Source: Cnuella takakiae
GTDB taxonomy: Bacteria > Bacteroidota > Bacteroidia > Chitinophagales > Chitinophagaceae
Direction: 5' to 3'
DNA: 64,000 nucleotides
Assembly: GCF_001953305.1 (NCBI RefSeq)
Contig: NZ_MTFE01000010.1
Location: 3,520,237 to 3,584,236, forward strand
Positions 1-10,394 of the stretch are shown piece by piece. Numbering within the stretch: the stretch's first letter is position 1; every line of letters begins with the position of its first letter. The position numbers and the translations under genes were made by a program. Below the pieces are notes generated by a model. The model worked only from the letters and a program-made list of their open reading frames with translations, searched no databases and was not told the origin of the DNA.

Positions 1-350
1 GTGAAGGTCTTTTTCTTTTTTACTATTAACATTTCCAGGTAAATCAATAAGAATAACCATCAAAAAATAGGGCTTTCAGCCTTTGGCAAACTTTGCAAAT
101 ACCTGTGTTCCAGAAAACCATCCGAACAAATTATCAGGGATTACTATAGTCCTGCTTGCTTTCGCTATTCATAAATTACTTTACTTTGTATATAGCTAGA
201 AAATATCTCAACCTTTTTTTAGCTCCTATCCACCTGATCCTGTAAAACGCCAGTGCTATTAATTAAGCACAACTCTAACCTATTCCTTGGATTACCAACC
301 TGATTTCAGGACTGTTATCTATTATACTAACCTACAGCACTCCAAGGAAA
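1..350. other. intergenic region upstream of the first glycosyltransferase
   Basis: AT-rich stretch without a supported coding frame on either strand. It presumably holds the promoter of the GT4 gene that starts at 351, but I found no well-spaced match to the Bacteroidota promoter pattern and do not call one. Confidence 0.5.
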
Positions 351-1565
351 ATGAAACATGTGGCTATTGATACGGTAACCCTTTACGCGGGACACGGAGG
401 CAGTGGTGGTGGCATCTGGACCTACACCAAACAATTGCTGCTGAATCTGAACCAACACGCTGCGGAGCAAACTTCCATCAAGTTTTACTGTTTTGTCAAC
501 GAAGCTTTTGACCTGCTCTTAAATAATATGGAGGTAATAAAGGTAGACTGCGACACCCGCAAGTTGCCTAACAGAATGAAATACCTCCATTTTACACTTC
601 CCAACCTTTGTAAAAAGTGGCGTATTGACCTGCTCCATCGCCTGACCCCGGAAATTCCATTCGCTTCTAAAACACCTGTTGTTTGCACGCTCCACGATTT
701 CATGGCAGAATTTTATGAGCGGACTGGCCGGAATCAGGGTGCTGGTTTTATGGACAGGTTGCGGAATAAATATTTTTTTAAAACCAAAAGCTATGCACTC
801 CAACATAGCAAGGCTGTACTAACCCCAAGCCAAGCCATCAGGAACGAAGCTATATCGCAATTTGCCGGTGAACCAAACAGGGTTTTTGTTACTGAGTTGG
901 CAACGATGCCTGCGAAAGTGAACACGGAACCTGAAAAGATATCCACTAAACCTGTCCAGTTCTTTACCATTGCAGCCTTCCATCCCCACAAAGGACACGA
1001 ACGGACAATAGCAGTTTTCGAGTCGCTGCGATCGGCAACCCAGATGGATGCTTATTTGAATCTCAGGGGCAATATTCAGGATGCCGATACCTACAACAAT
1101 ATTCAAAAACGAATAGCAGCTTCACCTGAAAGAGATCGAATAAAGATCATTGGTTTTGATCCATCCAGCACCCTGGCTGATATATACAAAAAAGCAGACT
1201 TTGTACTGCTATTATCCGAATACGAAGGATTTGGACTGCCTGTTTTGGAGGCACAAGCGTTTGGCATACCAGTGATTTGTTCGGCAATTGAAACCTTTCG
1301 GGAAGTTGCAGGCGAAGCAGCATTATTCATCAGCGCGAAGGATCCAGAACTTATTGCAAAAGATATCCATGCTTTGGTAACGGACCATAACAAACAGCAA
1401 CAACTGGTACAGGATGGTATTGCAAACTGCAGAAAATATAACTGGTTTGAAACAGCTGCTAAAACAATAGCGGTTTACAATTCTTGCTTGAACACCGGGT
1501 ATGAGTTTTGCAAAACAAAAATTGAGAAAAAATTACCTGTTATAGCAGCAGGAGAAAAAGAGTGA
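351..1565 (+). CDS. GT4-family glycosyltransferase
   Basis: Predicted cytoplasmic retaining glycosyltransferase of the GT-B fold, GT4 family, 404 residues (usual length). The N-terminus carries a glycine-rich stretch (GHGGSGGGIWTY), as in transferases binding an acceptor near a Gly loop. The C-terminal half has the donor-binding E-x7-E signature within EYEGFGLPVLEA, followed by FGIPVICS. The ATG at 351 follows an A-rich AAGGAAA sequence. It precedes a giant secreted protein and, about 9 kb on, an exopolysaccharide operon, so it probably adds a sugar to the same polymer. Donor and acceptor cannot be read from the sequence. The family call is firm and the pathway assignment is inference from neighbourhood. 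Confidence 0.88.
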   Translation: MKHVAIDTVTLYAGHGGSGGGIWTYTKQLLLNLNQHAAEQTSIKFYCFVNEAFDLLLNNMEVIKVDCDTRKLPNRMKYLHFTLPNLCKKWRIDLLHRLTPEIPFASKTPVVCTLHDFMAEFYERTGRNQGAGFMDRLRNKYFFKTKSYALQHSKAVLTPSQAIRNEAISQFAGEPNRVFVTELATMPAKVNTEPEKISTKPVQFFTIAAFHPHKGHERTIAVFESLRSATQMDAYLNLRGNIQDADTYNNIQKRIAASPERDRIKIIGFDPSSTLADIYKKADFVLLLSEYEGFGLPVLEAQAFGIPVICSAIETFREVAGEAALFISAKDPELIAKDIHALVTDHNKQQQLVQDGIANCRKYNWFETAAKTIAVYNSCLNTGYEFCKTKIEKKLPVIAAGEKE

Positions 1566-2139
1566 CCTACCGTAATGCCCTTTTGCTTCTTCGAATTTTT
1601 TTTGGTTATAAGTCATTGGCAAGCTTAAAATGATTTGTCGCTTTCAATCAAAAAAGCAGCGATTGTAGCCTCAGGAAATGCAGGAAAAATCAGCTTTATT
1701 TTTTATTGAATTGTTTTCCAATTCCGGTAAATGCTTTACTGGCTTCTTTTTTGATGGAAGAGGAAACAAATTAATTTTTGAACATAAGCGGAAATGCGCA
1801 GAAACAATTCAGGACCAGATAAAGCGATTTTCTCCTAAGTAGTTCAGGTCTAGCTTTTTCTCCACTTTCTCAAAAGTAATTTTTATCTTAATAGTAGGAA
1901 TTATTTCCATGTAAGACTAATTGGATCAACAGACAGATAACAGCTACCCAATATTCTCCAGAAACTCCTCCCCTTTTGCTGCAAGTGCAGATCCAATATT
2001 CCTAAGAAATGAACTGGCCGGTCCTGATTCGGGTAAGATGTACCATCATCACCATGACAGATTTGAGCAAAGAAAGCAATCCAACATCCACCGAGATCCC
2101 ACTCAAACCAATAGTTAATCATAATAACACCCCTTGACT
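1566..2139. other. 574-bp intergenic region
   Basis: AT-rich spacer between the GT4 gene and the giant secreted protein. A 65-codon open frame at 1921-2118 has no recognisable product and is not accepted as a gene. I see no clear terminator hairpin, repeat or RNA gene. The promoter for the giant protein presumably lies here. Confidence 0.45.
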
Positions 2140-5100
2140 ATGTTTTCGTCAAAATTCTCCTTGCCTATTTTTTCAACCATTAAAAATAGAGCGGGGATTA
2201 TAACCAAAACTTCTTTTCTGCAATCACTGCTGGTCATTACCATAAGCCTCATTGGCAACATGCAAGGCTGGAGCCAGACGCCCGCCTTCGATATGGTAAG
2301 ATGGAACACTATTGCGGCACAGCCTTTTTCGGTGAACGAAGCACAGGCTAAAGTAGTAAATGGAAGACTTTTTTCCTTTGGCGGCTTCGATAGCCGTAAG
2401 TCTACTTTTACGCCAACAAAGCGGGCATATGTATTTGATGCCCGGCTGAATACCTGGACGCCGATCGCTGATCTGCCATTCACACCCAACGGAACTGATT
2501 TCGGGGGTGTGACCCATGCAGGCATTACTACCGATGGTACCAATATTTTCATTGCAGGTGGTTATACTTCCAATGCTGCCGGCACCGGCCAGACCTTTGG
2601 CACCAACCAGGTATACCGCTATAATGTGGCATCCAACACCTATACACAGCTACCTTCTTTACCGTTTAACCTGGCTGCCGGTCAAATGGAATACGTTGAT
2701 GGCAAGCTCCATTATATTGGGGGCACCAATGCTGCCCGCACGGAAGACCTCGGAAGCCATTATGTATTGAACCTAGCCAACCAGGAAACGGAGTGGAAGG
2801 AATTGGCACCCCTGCCCAACCCCAGGCACCATGGCGGGTCCGCAGTTGTGAATGGCCTGATTTATTACATTGGCGGCCAGCATGAACATGACGCACAATT
2901 GGTGGCGCAAAAGGATGTACATCGGTATAACCCTAATACGGATACATGGGAAAAAATGGCCGACCTGCCAGTGCCAGCTGGTGCTACAGGACGGGGCCAT
3001 ATCACATCTTCCGTGGTGGTGGTAAACAATAAAATCATTGTATTGGGCGGTGAAACCGTGCATAATTCTGGAGTAACCAATATGGTCTCCATGTATGACC
3101 CGGCTACCAACACCTGGACTAATTTGAATCCAATGCCAGCTGCCCGTTTCTCTGGTGTTGCTGGATTTATTGGCAGGAGCCTGTACTATTCTGGTGGTTC
3201 TTTTACCTCCACTACTTACCAGGGCGACCTGGCAGTTGAAAACAATCTCGATACGGTAGCACCGATTGCAGATGCCTACGTTCGTGATGGAACCGCCGCC
3301 AACAACAACTATGGGTTGGACACAACGCTATTTGCCAAAACAAATACTTCTACTGCTGCAGGTTATACCCGCAGGTCTTATCTCAAGTTTGCGCCGCTTA
3401 ACAACCCAAATATTGTAAGGGCCAAGTTGAGGATTTATGGTAAGAACCAGGATAATACCGGGAACACACGTGTCAATGTTAAAGGTATAACCAACGACAC
3501 CTGGGAGGAAAACAAGATCACCTGGAATAACGCCCCTGTTATTCCATCAAGTACAGAAAATACAGCCGTTATTACCAACACAAGTAATTACTATGAACTT
3601 GATGTAACTGAATTTGTAAAACAACGCGCTGCAGGCGGCAATATGATTTCGCTCCTTTTGCTGGATACTGCACGCCAGAATAAAATGCTGGCCTTCCATA
3701 GCAGGGAACGTGGCACCAATCCGCCCCAATTATTGATTGAAACTGATGGCAGCATTTCTACTACCAATGGTTCCATATTGTTTCAGCAAGCTTCGCAAGT
3801 AGCTGAATTGGAACAGAATAAATCCTCTGCCATTCTGGAATACATTGCCACTACCGATAATAAGCCGGTAAGTGTACAATTGAATGCAGTGGATGACAAG
3901 GGCCAGACACCTACCTGGCTTAAGGTAAATGGAAGTGTGCTGAACAACCTCGATTATACAGCAGGTTCGGAAATCTCCTTCGATATCAACACCAACAATC
4001 TATCGGTAGGTGCATACAAGGCAACCCTCACCGCCACTGCTACAGGATACCATCCTGGTACCGTAGTTATTTTCCTTAATGTAAGGGCAAGGGCTGGAGA
4101 AGATATGGCTACCCTGCTTGTTAACTTCCAGGATTCTGCAACCCGTACACCCCGAGGATGGCTCTCTGACTTTGGACAGGCATATGGCCCAAGAACCCTT
4201 GCCAACCAGGGCAGCGGCTTTACTTATGGCTGGATCAAAATGAGTGACAAGACTCCAGTAAGCCTGGTAGGAAATGGCCGGGTACGGAAAAGTCAAGCGG
4301 ATACCACCCTGGCTACTTTTATGCATATGCAGGCAAACCAGATTACAACCTCTTTCACCGGGGTTAAAATCGAGGGTATATGGGAAGCCAAACTGGCAAA
4401 CGGCACCTATGATGTTACCGTTTCGGTAGGCGACAATGATTTTACCGACAGCCGCCACAGCATAAGGGTAGAAGGCATTCCTGCAATTACAGAATTTGTT
4501 CCGACAGCATCCCAAAAGTTTGCGTCCGCTACCTTAACGGTATCGGTGTCGGATGGAAAAATTACCATGGACGCAAGTGGTGGAAAAAACACGAAAGTGA
4601 ATTTTATCACCATCAAACCCTCCATGGTTGCAAGGCCTTGGGTTGTGCGGGTGAACCCGGAAAGCGGGGCTTCCTTCATCAGCGAAACATCTTCAATTTC
4701 CACCAGCATATTGCGACTGCCCAATGGTGGTATCGATAATAAAACCATTACACCTGATAATGTTTATTTACGGGAACTACCGTCGGGTGCAATCGTACAG
4801 GCCAATGTAAATGGTACCGGTGGCGGAGATGCCATTACGCTTGTTCCAACTGTTGCGCTGAAACTCAATACCCAATATGAGTTTACCATAACCAGTAATG
4901 TAAAGGACCTTACCGGTGCATCTTTCGTTCCGTACAGCAGCAATTTCACCACTACCAATGTACCGACCGGTGAAATCAGCAATGTGAGCTTTACCCAGGT
5001 AAAGATGCCTGAAATAGTAGGCAAACATTCCAGCCTCCAGAAAGGCCCTGATGGTAAACTTTATGCAACCACCATTGATGGCCTGATCAAACGCTTTACC

Positions 5101-8100
5101 ATCAACCCTGATGGCACATTGGGCAACCAGGAAATAATTTATTCCCTGCAGGATCCTGATAGCACAGGTCCTGTTGCACCGCAATCCCGTCTTTTGATTG
5201 GATTTACCTTTGATCCTAAAGCCACCGCATCCAACCTTATAGCTTATGTGACGCACAGCAGCTATACGTTTTTGAATGCTCCCAACTGGGATGGCCAGAT
5301 CAGCCGGCTCAGTGGGCCTAAGCTGGAAAACGTGGAACCTTTGATTAAGGGCTTACCCCGTTCCTCTAAAGATCACCTGACAAACAGTCTTGCGTTTGGC
5401 CCCGATGGCGCGCTTTATATTACACAGGGAAGCCTTAGCGCCATGGGCAGGGCTGATAGAACATGGAACGACCGGAATGAGGCTTACTTCTCGGGTGCAG
5501 TTCTTCGCTTAGACCTTTCTAAGCTTTCTACCAACCTGCCCCTTGATGTTCGCACCATCCGCGACACAGGTTCATACGACCCCAATGCAGTTGATGCTCC
5601 GCTTACCCTTTATGCGTCCGGTCTCCGCAATGCCTACGACTTGGTATGGCATTCAAATGGGGAACTGTATGTACCAACCAATGGATCGGCAGCGGGTGGC
5701 AATACGCCTGCATCGGTAGCCGGAACCATTCGCCCCAACGGCGCACCTTACAGCGGGCCGGCTATTCCGGAGCTTACCAATGTGCAACAAAGCCAGAACG
5801 ATTACCTGTTCCGGGTGAAAAAAGGTGGTTATTATGGCCACCCCAATCCTAAGCGGGGAGAGTATGTATTGAATGGCGGCAATCCTACCAATGGTATCGA
5901 TGCCGCCCAGGTAGACGATTACCCCGAAGGAACCTTACCCGACGCCAACTACCAGGGTTTTGCATTTGACTTTAGCACCAATAAATCGCCCAATGGTGCC
6001 ATAGAATATAAAAGCAGCCGATTTAACGGAGCGCTGAAAGGCAAATTGCTGGTGGTTCGGTACAGTCAAAAAGATGACATCATCGCACTGACCCCCGGCA
6101 CTTCCAACTTTGATATTGTTGGATTTACCGAAGGTGCCAATATTGGCGGCTTTACCGGGTTTATTGATCCGCTGGATATAACAGAAGATACCGTTTCGGG
6201 TAATATCTATGTTTCTGAGTATGGCGGCGATGGCACCATTACCCTCTTGCGTGCCGGAACGCTGGATACTGCAGTTCCGCCCGGTCCCGGTGGTGTTATT
6301 ACCGTAAACCCTGCGCGTATTCTGGATAATGATGTATCCGGCGGCTCAATGGGAACATTGCGCAATGTGACCATCAAAAACACAGGTACTGCCCCCGTAA
6401 GGCTTGCAAGCATTGGTGTGGAAGGCACCCATTCAGATCAGTATGTTCTGAATGGTTTGCCGGTGTTTCCTGTTGACATCAAACAGGGCGACTCACTGGT
6501 GGTAAAAGTGGCATTCAACCCGACCTCGACAGGATTGAAAACAGGTCAAATCCGCATCCGTACTGTTGACTCGGCCGGGGTGGCTGCCGCAGTAAACCTC
6601 CGGTCAATTGGCACTTCGGGATTGGGTGGCACCAATGAGCCTTCGCTCCAAGCCATCCTCGACTTGTACCAAATTCCTATACTTGCCGGTGATGACGCGC
6701 CAGCAACCAATGTTATCAACAGTGTGACCTCGCTACAGTCGGCACCCTTGCTGGGTGAAGAAGTAGCTGTTCCCCTGTTTGAAAAAGCAGGCGAAGGCAG
6801 TGTTACCATACAGCCGCTGGCAGTATTTGGTCCTACCACCACAAATCCTGTATTAGGAATGGGTTGGTATAAAGAAAATGACAGTACCAGCCGTACAGAG
6901 CTGGTTACCGTTTCAAACAGCCCCACCAACAATGGTCAGACAGTAAACCCGGTAATTGCAGGCAGCAGGACCTTTGATCCGGCAAATAACATTTTCGGCT
7001 TTTACACCCGTTGGCCAGCCTTTGCCAACCGGCATGTGTATAGCCAGGATGTACTTAATACTTTTTCGGGTGCCATTCCACACCATGTGCGGGTGTACCC
7101 TTATAAAGAAAACAAGGAGGTTGTACCTAATAAATACCTGGTGACTTTCGAAGAGCACATTTCCGGATTCGACTTCCAGGACTTTATGTTCATTGTAAGC
7201 AATGTGCGCCCGGCAGCCAATGTAAACAGGGGTATTGTTACCCTTGAACCAGAGGCCGATGCTTTCGTACGCAATGGTACCTCTTCCAATATCAACTATG
7301 GGAAGGACACCTCTTTGGTAGTAAAGACTTCCACGTCTACCTCTTCCACAGGGTTCAGCAGGAATGCTTATTTGCGTTTCCAACTTGGCAGCGCCAGCAC
7401 TGTTACCTCGGCCAAGCTCCGCATCTATGGCAGGGTTACGGAAGGCACAACACCAACGGACCTGTCGGTAATGGGTATTGAAGCAGATGGCTGGAGTGAA
7501 ACTTCCATTACCTGGAACAACGCTCCTACTACGCCCACAGCTCCTATTGGCCGCATCACTGGCGTGAGCCCGGTTGCCAAATACTTCGAAATTGATGTTA
7601 CCGATTTCGTGAAGGCCGAATGGCAGCAGGATAAAGTCGCCTCCTTCCTGTTGTCCGACCTGGCACTGATTAACCGGACATTTGCTTTCAACAGCAGGGA
7701 AAATGCCCAGTTTAAACCTCAACTCATCATCAATACGGCTGCACCATATAATAATGGGTTGTTTGTTGAAAACAGGGACCGTTTCCCAAGCAATGATTTT
7801 TATGTCACCAGCCGGGTTCAGGTACCCTGGACGAGGGATACGGCAGCGCCTTTCAGGTATAATGCCAACCATGATACTGCCAGGATCAGGATCCACAATA
7901 AAGGGATCGGAACCCTGGTTATCAATAAACTGAACTTTTCCAATCTGACAAATTGGAAGGTACTGAGCTTCGGAGGCAAAACCTTTGACTCCAGTTCTTT
8001 GCCCCTTTTGTTGAACCCGGGAAGTTCAACCGACCTGCGTGTTCAATATGTGGCATCCAATGTTTCCACCACGGCACGCTATGCTTTGACTACTGATTAC

Positions 8101-9939
8101 CTGACTATTGAGTCCAATGATGATCAATCGCCCAGCAAACAGCTTACCCTTCGTGGGCTGTGGCAAAAAGAAGCTGAGGATGTACGAGAGCCAAATGTGC
8201 AAACCATGATCAATGCTTTTGGCTATACTTCCAAGGTGGGCTTTTCCGGAAAAGATCCTGACCTGGGCGCTCCTTCCAAACCCAAGGGCGATGAAGTTAT
8301 CTCCTCTTATTATGTTCGGGTGGATACAACAAAGCCCGTTTATGTAAGGCAACTTGGATCTTACCATGGCTGTTGTGATCAGCAGGAAACCATCAGGTGG
8401 TACAACAAAGGCGCCTCGAGTACGGTTACCAGCTTGTTCGCCCATATACCGGCAGATGCACAATCGTTGTTGCCCCGGAGAAGTCTGCCCAGCAATCCGG
8501 CTGAAGGAAACTTCAGTCCAACAAAGGCTTTTGGGTTCAAAGTTGGCGGAAAAGATTTTACTGATACGCTGCTGAATCCAGGCAGAAAGATTGGAATACG
8601 CGTATGGGTGGCTATAGATGCTGATGGCCAGGTGATCCCCAACACCTACCTGGTAGCTAATGACTACCTTGGTACTACGTACACCAATTTCGATTACAAT
8701 GACAACCTGTATATTGTAAGTAATATTCGCCCCGAAAATGGACCGGCTAATGCCTCGCTTGTGGCAGGTACGCCATCTGCTGTAGATTTTGGCAGCCAAA
8801 CCACGATGACGCAGGCTACGTTCAAGCTAACCCTTAAAAACACCGGGACTGTTTACAGTTCAGGGGTAAAAGATCCAGCAATAGTCCTGAAAGGGTTTAC
8901 CATTGTGGGTGAAAACAAAAGTGAGTTTAATGCGGTGAGGCTTTCTAAAACCAGCATTGCTGCTCAGGATACGGCCTCCATTACCGTTAGTTTCAATCCT
9001 TCTACCCAAGGGCTGAAAACTGCCGACCTCCTGGTATATTATAACAATACGGCTTCTCCCCTGCGGGTTCCGCTGTATGGCATTGGTACCAATTCCAATA
9101 TCAAAGCCACTGTTGTAAACCGGATCAAAAGCGGTTCAAGCAGGGCTATGAACGTCAATGGCAAAGTATGGTCTGCCGACACACCCTTTGCTTTTGATAA
9201 CCTGGAGCCTTATTCCAATGCAAGCCTCAAAGCGGTTCAGGCCACCGATGATGACTCTGTTTACCTGATTGAGCAATCATCCAATGCCGACCGCAAACCT
9301 TTCAGGTATGAAATCCCGGTTCCCAATGGCACCTACCATGTAAGATTGCATTTCGCAGAAATTTACTGGGGACTTCCCGGTTCTGGACTGAATGGAGGCC
9401 CAGGGTCCAGGGTAATGACCATCGCTGTGGAGGGCAAAAACAGCCTGGTCAACCTCGACGTTGCGGCTGAGGTAGGTTCCGCGGCAGCTTTGGTGAAGCA
9501 GGTTTCAGGAGTAAGTGTTGTGGACGGAAAGTTGAGTATCAACTTCAACGCTACTGCCAACAGACCCATGGTTTGTGGTATAGAAGTGTACCGCTTTGAT
9601 CCTTCAGATGCTCCGCTGACCAATAACCAAACCACCCAAATAGGTTTGTTGCCCGATGGCAACGAGGCACTTCTCTCCTCTGAGCTAATCAGGGTTTATC
9701 CAAACCCGGTAAAAAACCAACTGAAGGTGCTCTTGCCTGCGGCCTACGAAGGCAATGTTACCCTGCAGATTGTAGATGTCTCAGGAAATATTCATCCCTT
9801 ACTTGTAACCCGAGTAATGGCTGGTGGAAGTGTGATCAATACTAGTATTGAACATTTACAACTTAAAAAAGGCTTTTACTTCCTCAAGGCCATACCTGAG
9901 GGGAAAGCTCCACAGTTAACCAAACTGGTGGTGGAATAA
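2140..9939 (+). CDS. giant modular T9SS-secreted protein (kelch, DNRLRE, sugar-dehydrogenase-like propeller, malectin)
   Basis: Predicted secreted or cell-surface protein of about 2,599 residues. The frame opens with TTG at 2134, but the ATG at 2140 is the better start. Visible order: signal peptide (~1-46); kelch-type propeller repeats (~48-368, recurrent GG with YDPATNTW-like strands); a DNRLRE/disaggregatase-like domain (~373-540); an Ig-like segment; a malectin/galactose-binding-like region (~655-828); an SbsA-type Ig domain (~832-940); a glucose/sorbosone-dehydrogenase-like beta-propeller (~945-1371); a choice-of-anchor-D/ASH domain (~1386-1491); an unnamed module ending FIVSNVRP; a second DNRLRE (~1698-1867); further ASH-like segments; a second copy of the unnamed module ending YIVSNIRP; malectin (~2322-2486); and a T9SS type A sorting domain (~2517-2599, starting VYPNPV). 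It is probably a carbohydrate-binding surface protein. Dehydrogenase activity is not demonstrated by the motifs seen. Confidence 0.85.
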   Translation: MFSSKFSLPIFSTIKNRAGIITKTSFLQSLLVITISLIGNMQGWSQTPAFDMVRWNTIAAQPFSVNEAQAKVVNGRLFSFGGFDSRKSTFTPTKRAYVFDARLNTWTPIADLPFTPNGTDFGGVTHAGITTDGTNIFIAGGYTSNAAGTGQTFGTNQVYRYNVASNTYTQLPSLPFNLAAGQMEYVDGKLHYIGGTNAARTEDLGSHYVLNLANQETEWKELAPLPNPRHHGGSAVVNGLIYYIGGQHEHDAQLVAQKDVHRYNPNTDTWEKMADLPVPAGATGRGHITSSVVVVNNKIIVLGGETVHNSGVTNMVSMYDPATNTWTNLNPMPAARFSGVAGFIGRSLYYSGGSFTSTTYQGDLAVENNLDTVAPIADAYVRDGTAANNNYGLDTTLFAKTNTSTAAGYTRRSYLKFAPLNNPNIVRAKLRIYGKNQDNTGNTRVNVKGITNDTWEENKITWNNAPVIPSSTENTAVITNTSNYYELDVTEFVKQRAAGGNMISLLLLDTARQNKMLAFHSRERGTNPPQLLIETDGSISTTNGSILFQQASQVAELEQNKSSAILEYIATTDNKPVSVQLNAVDDKGQTPTWLKVNGSVLNNLDYTAGSEISFDINTNNLSVGAYKATLTATATGYHPGTVVIFLNVRARAGEDMATLLVNFQDSATRTPRGWLSDFGQAYGPRTLANQGSGFTYGWIKMSDKTPVSLVGNGRVRKSQADTTLATFMHMQANQITTSFTGVKIEGIWEAKLANGTYDVTVSVGDNDFTDSRHSIRVEGIPAITEFVPTASQKFASATLTVSVSDGKITMDASGGKNTKVNFITIKPSMVARPWVVRVNPESGASFISETSSISTSILRLPNGGIDNKTITPDNVYLRELPSGAIVQANVNGTGGGDAITLVPTVALKLNTQYEFTITSNVKDLTGASFVPYSSNFTTTNVPTGEISNVSFTQVKMPEIVGKHSSLQKGPDGKLYATTIDGLIKRFTINPDGTLGNQEIIYSLQDPDSTGPVAPQSRLLIGFTFDPKATASNLIAYVTHSSYTFLNAPNWDGQISRLSGPKLENVEPLIKGLPRSSKDHLTNSLAFGPDGALYITQGSLSAMGRADRTWNDRNEAYFSGAVLRLDLSKLSTNLPLDVRTIRDTGSYDPNAVDAPLTLYASGLRNAYDLVWHSNGELYVPTNGSAAGGNTPASVAGTIRPNGAPYSGPAIPELTNVQQSQNDYLFRVKKGGYYGHPNPKRGEYVLNGGNPTNGIDAAQVDDYPEGTLPDANYQGFAFDFSTNKSPNGAIEYKSSRFNGALKGKLLVVRYSQKDDIIALTPGTSNFDIVGFTEGANIGGFTGFIDPLDITEDTVSGNIYVSEYGGDGTITLLRAGTLDTAVPPGPGGVITVNPARILDNDVSGGSMGTLRNVTIKNTGTAPVRLASIGVEGTHSDQYVLNGLPVFPVDIKQGDSLVVKVAFNPTSTGLKTGQIRIRTVDSAGVAAAVNLRSIGTSGLGGTNEPSLQAILDLYQIPILAGDDAPATNVINSVTSLQSAPLLGEEVAVPLFEKAGEGSVTIQPLAVFGPTTTNPVLGMGWYKENDSTSRTELVTVSNSPTNNGQTVNPVIAGSRTFDPANNIFGFYTRWPAFANRHVYSQDVLNTFSGAIPHHVRVYPYKENKEVVPNKYLVTFEEHISGFDFQDFMFIVSNVRPAANVNRGIVTLEPEADAFVRNGTSSNINYGKDTSLVVKTSTSTSSTGFSRNAYLRFQLGSASTVTSAKLRIYGRVTEGTTPTDLSVMGIEADGWSETSITWNNAPTTPTAPIGRITGVSPVAKYFEIDVTDFVKAEWQQDKVASFLLSDLALINRTFAFNSRENAQFKPQLIINTAAPYNNGLFVENRDRFPSNDFYVTSRVQVPWTRDTAAPFRYNANHDTARIRIHNKGIGTLVINKLNFSNLTNWKVLSFGGKTFDSSSLPLLLNPGSSTDLRVQYVASNVSTTARYALTTDYLTIESNDDQSPSKQLTLRGLWQKEAEDVREPNVQTMINAFGYTSKVGFSGKDPDLGAPSKPKGDEVISSYYVRVDTTKPVYVRQLGSYHGCCDQQETIRWYNKGASSTVTSLFAHIPADAQSLLPRRSLPSNPAEGNFSPTKAFGFKVGGKDFTDTLLNPGRKIGIRVWVAIDADGQVIPNTYLVANDYLGTTYTNFDYNDNLYIVSNIRPENGPANASLVAGTPSAVDFGSQTTMTQATFKLTLKNTGTVYSSGVKDPAIVLKGFTIVGENKSEFNAVRLSKTSIAAQDTASITVSFNPSTQGLKTADLLVYYNNTASPLRVPLYGIGTNSNIKATVVNRIKSGSSRAMNVNGKVWSADTPFAFDNLEPYSNASLKAVQATDDDSVYLIEQSSNADRKPFRYEIPVPNGTYHVRLHFAEIYWGLPGSGLNGGPGSRVMTIAVEGKNSLVNLDVAAEVGSAAALVKQVSGVSVVDGKLSINFNATANRPMVCGIEVYRFDPSDAPLTNNQTTQIGLLPDGNEALLSSELIRVYPNPVKNQLKVLLPAAYEGNVTLQIVDVSGNIHPLLVTRVMAGGSVINTSIEHLQLKKGFYFLKAIPEGKAPQLTKLVVE

Positions 9940-9943
9940 AAAA

Positions 9944-9977
9944 GAAAAGAGGCGCGAAATGCGCCTCTTTTCTTTTT
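9944..9977 (+). terminator. intrinsic terminator after the giant protein gene
   Basis: Perfect 11-bp stem, AAAAGAGGCGC (9945-9955) with GCGCCTCTTTT (9961-9971), loop GAAAT, followed by a T-rich tail. It starts five bases after the stop codon at 9937-9939. Confidence 0.9.
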
Positions 9978-10394
9978 CACCCTTTACTCATATTAAATCA
10001 ACTTTTGAAGTTTATAGTCATGATTTTTAAGCAAGGATTATTTTCTGCTAAAATCTTCCGCTAAAGGATCGATGTTGTGTAAACTACTATTTGTCCACAT
10101 TAATTGACAATTTGTTAATCTGGCACGTAATTTATAATAAAAGGGTAAATACAAGAATTGCTACAAACACCATCCGTAAATATTTCAATTTCAGGATATT
10201 TGTTTAAGCAGCATTCCTTAATATTGCATTTCGTTTGAACTCGTTAGCAAAAATTTAATAATAGCTGCCAAGCTTTAAATAATTTTTTCTAATTTGTTCT
10301 CTAAACGAACCCAAAACCATTTCCACTTCCGAATTCCTACGAATTATCATTATTATCCAAGCCTATTCTTCTTTGTTCACAAGAAATAGCAATA
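9978..10394. other. leader region of the exopolysaccharide operon
   Basis: About 420 bp, very AT-rich, no coding frame supported. It lies between a strong terminator and the first gene of the long plus-strand operon, so the operon promoter is presumably here with a potentially long 5' leader. I could not identify a convincing promoter pair or structured RNA by eye. Confidence 0.5.

Noticed and set aside
1921-2118. 65-codon plus-strand frame ahead of the giant protein
   Set aside because: Low-complexity product, no family, no start context; treated as intergenic.
6913-7896. 327-codon minus-strand frame inside the giant protein gene
   Set aside because: Antisense to well-defined DNRLRE and flanking modules; no independent evidence.
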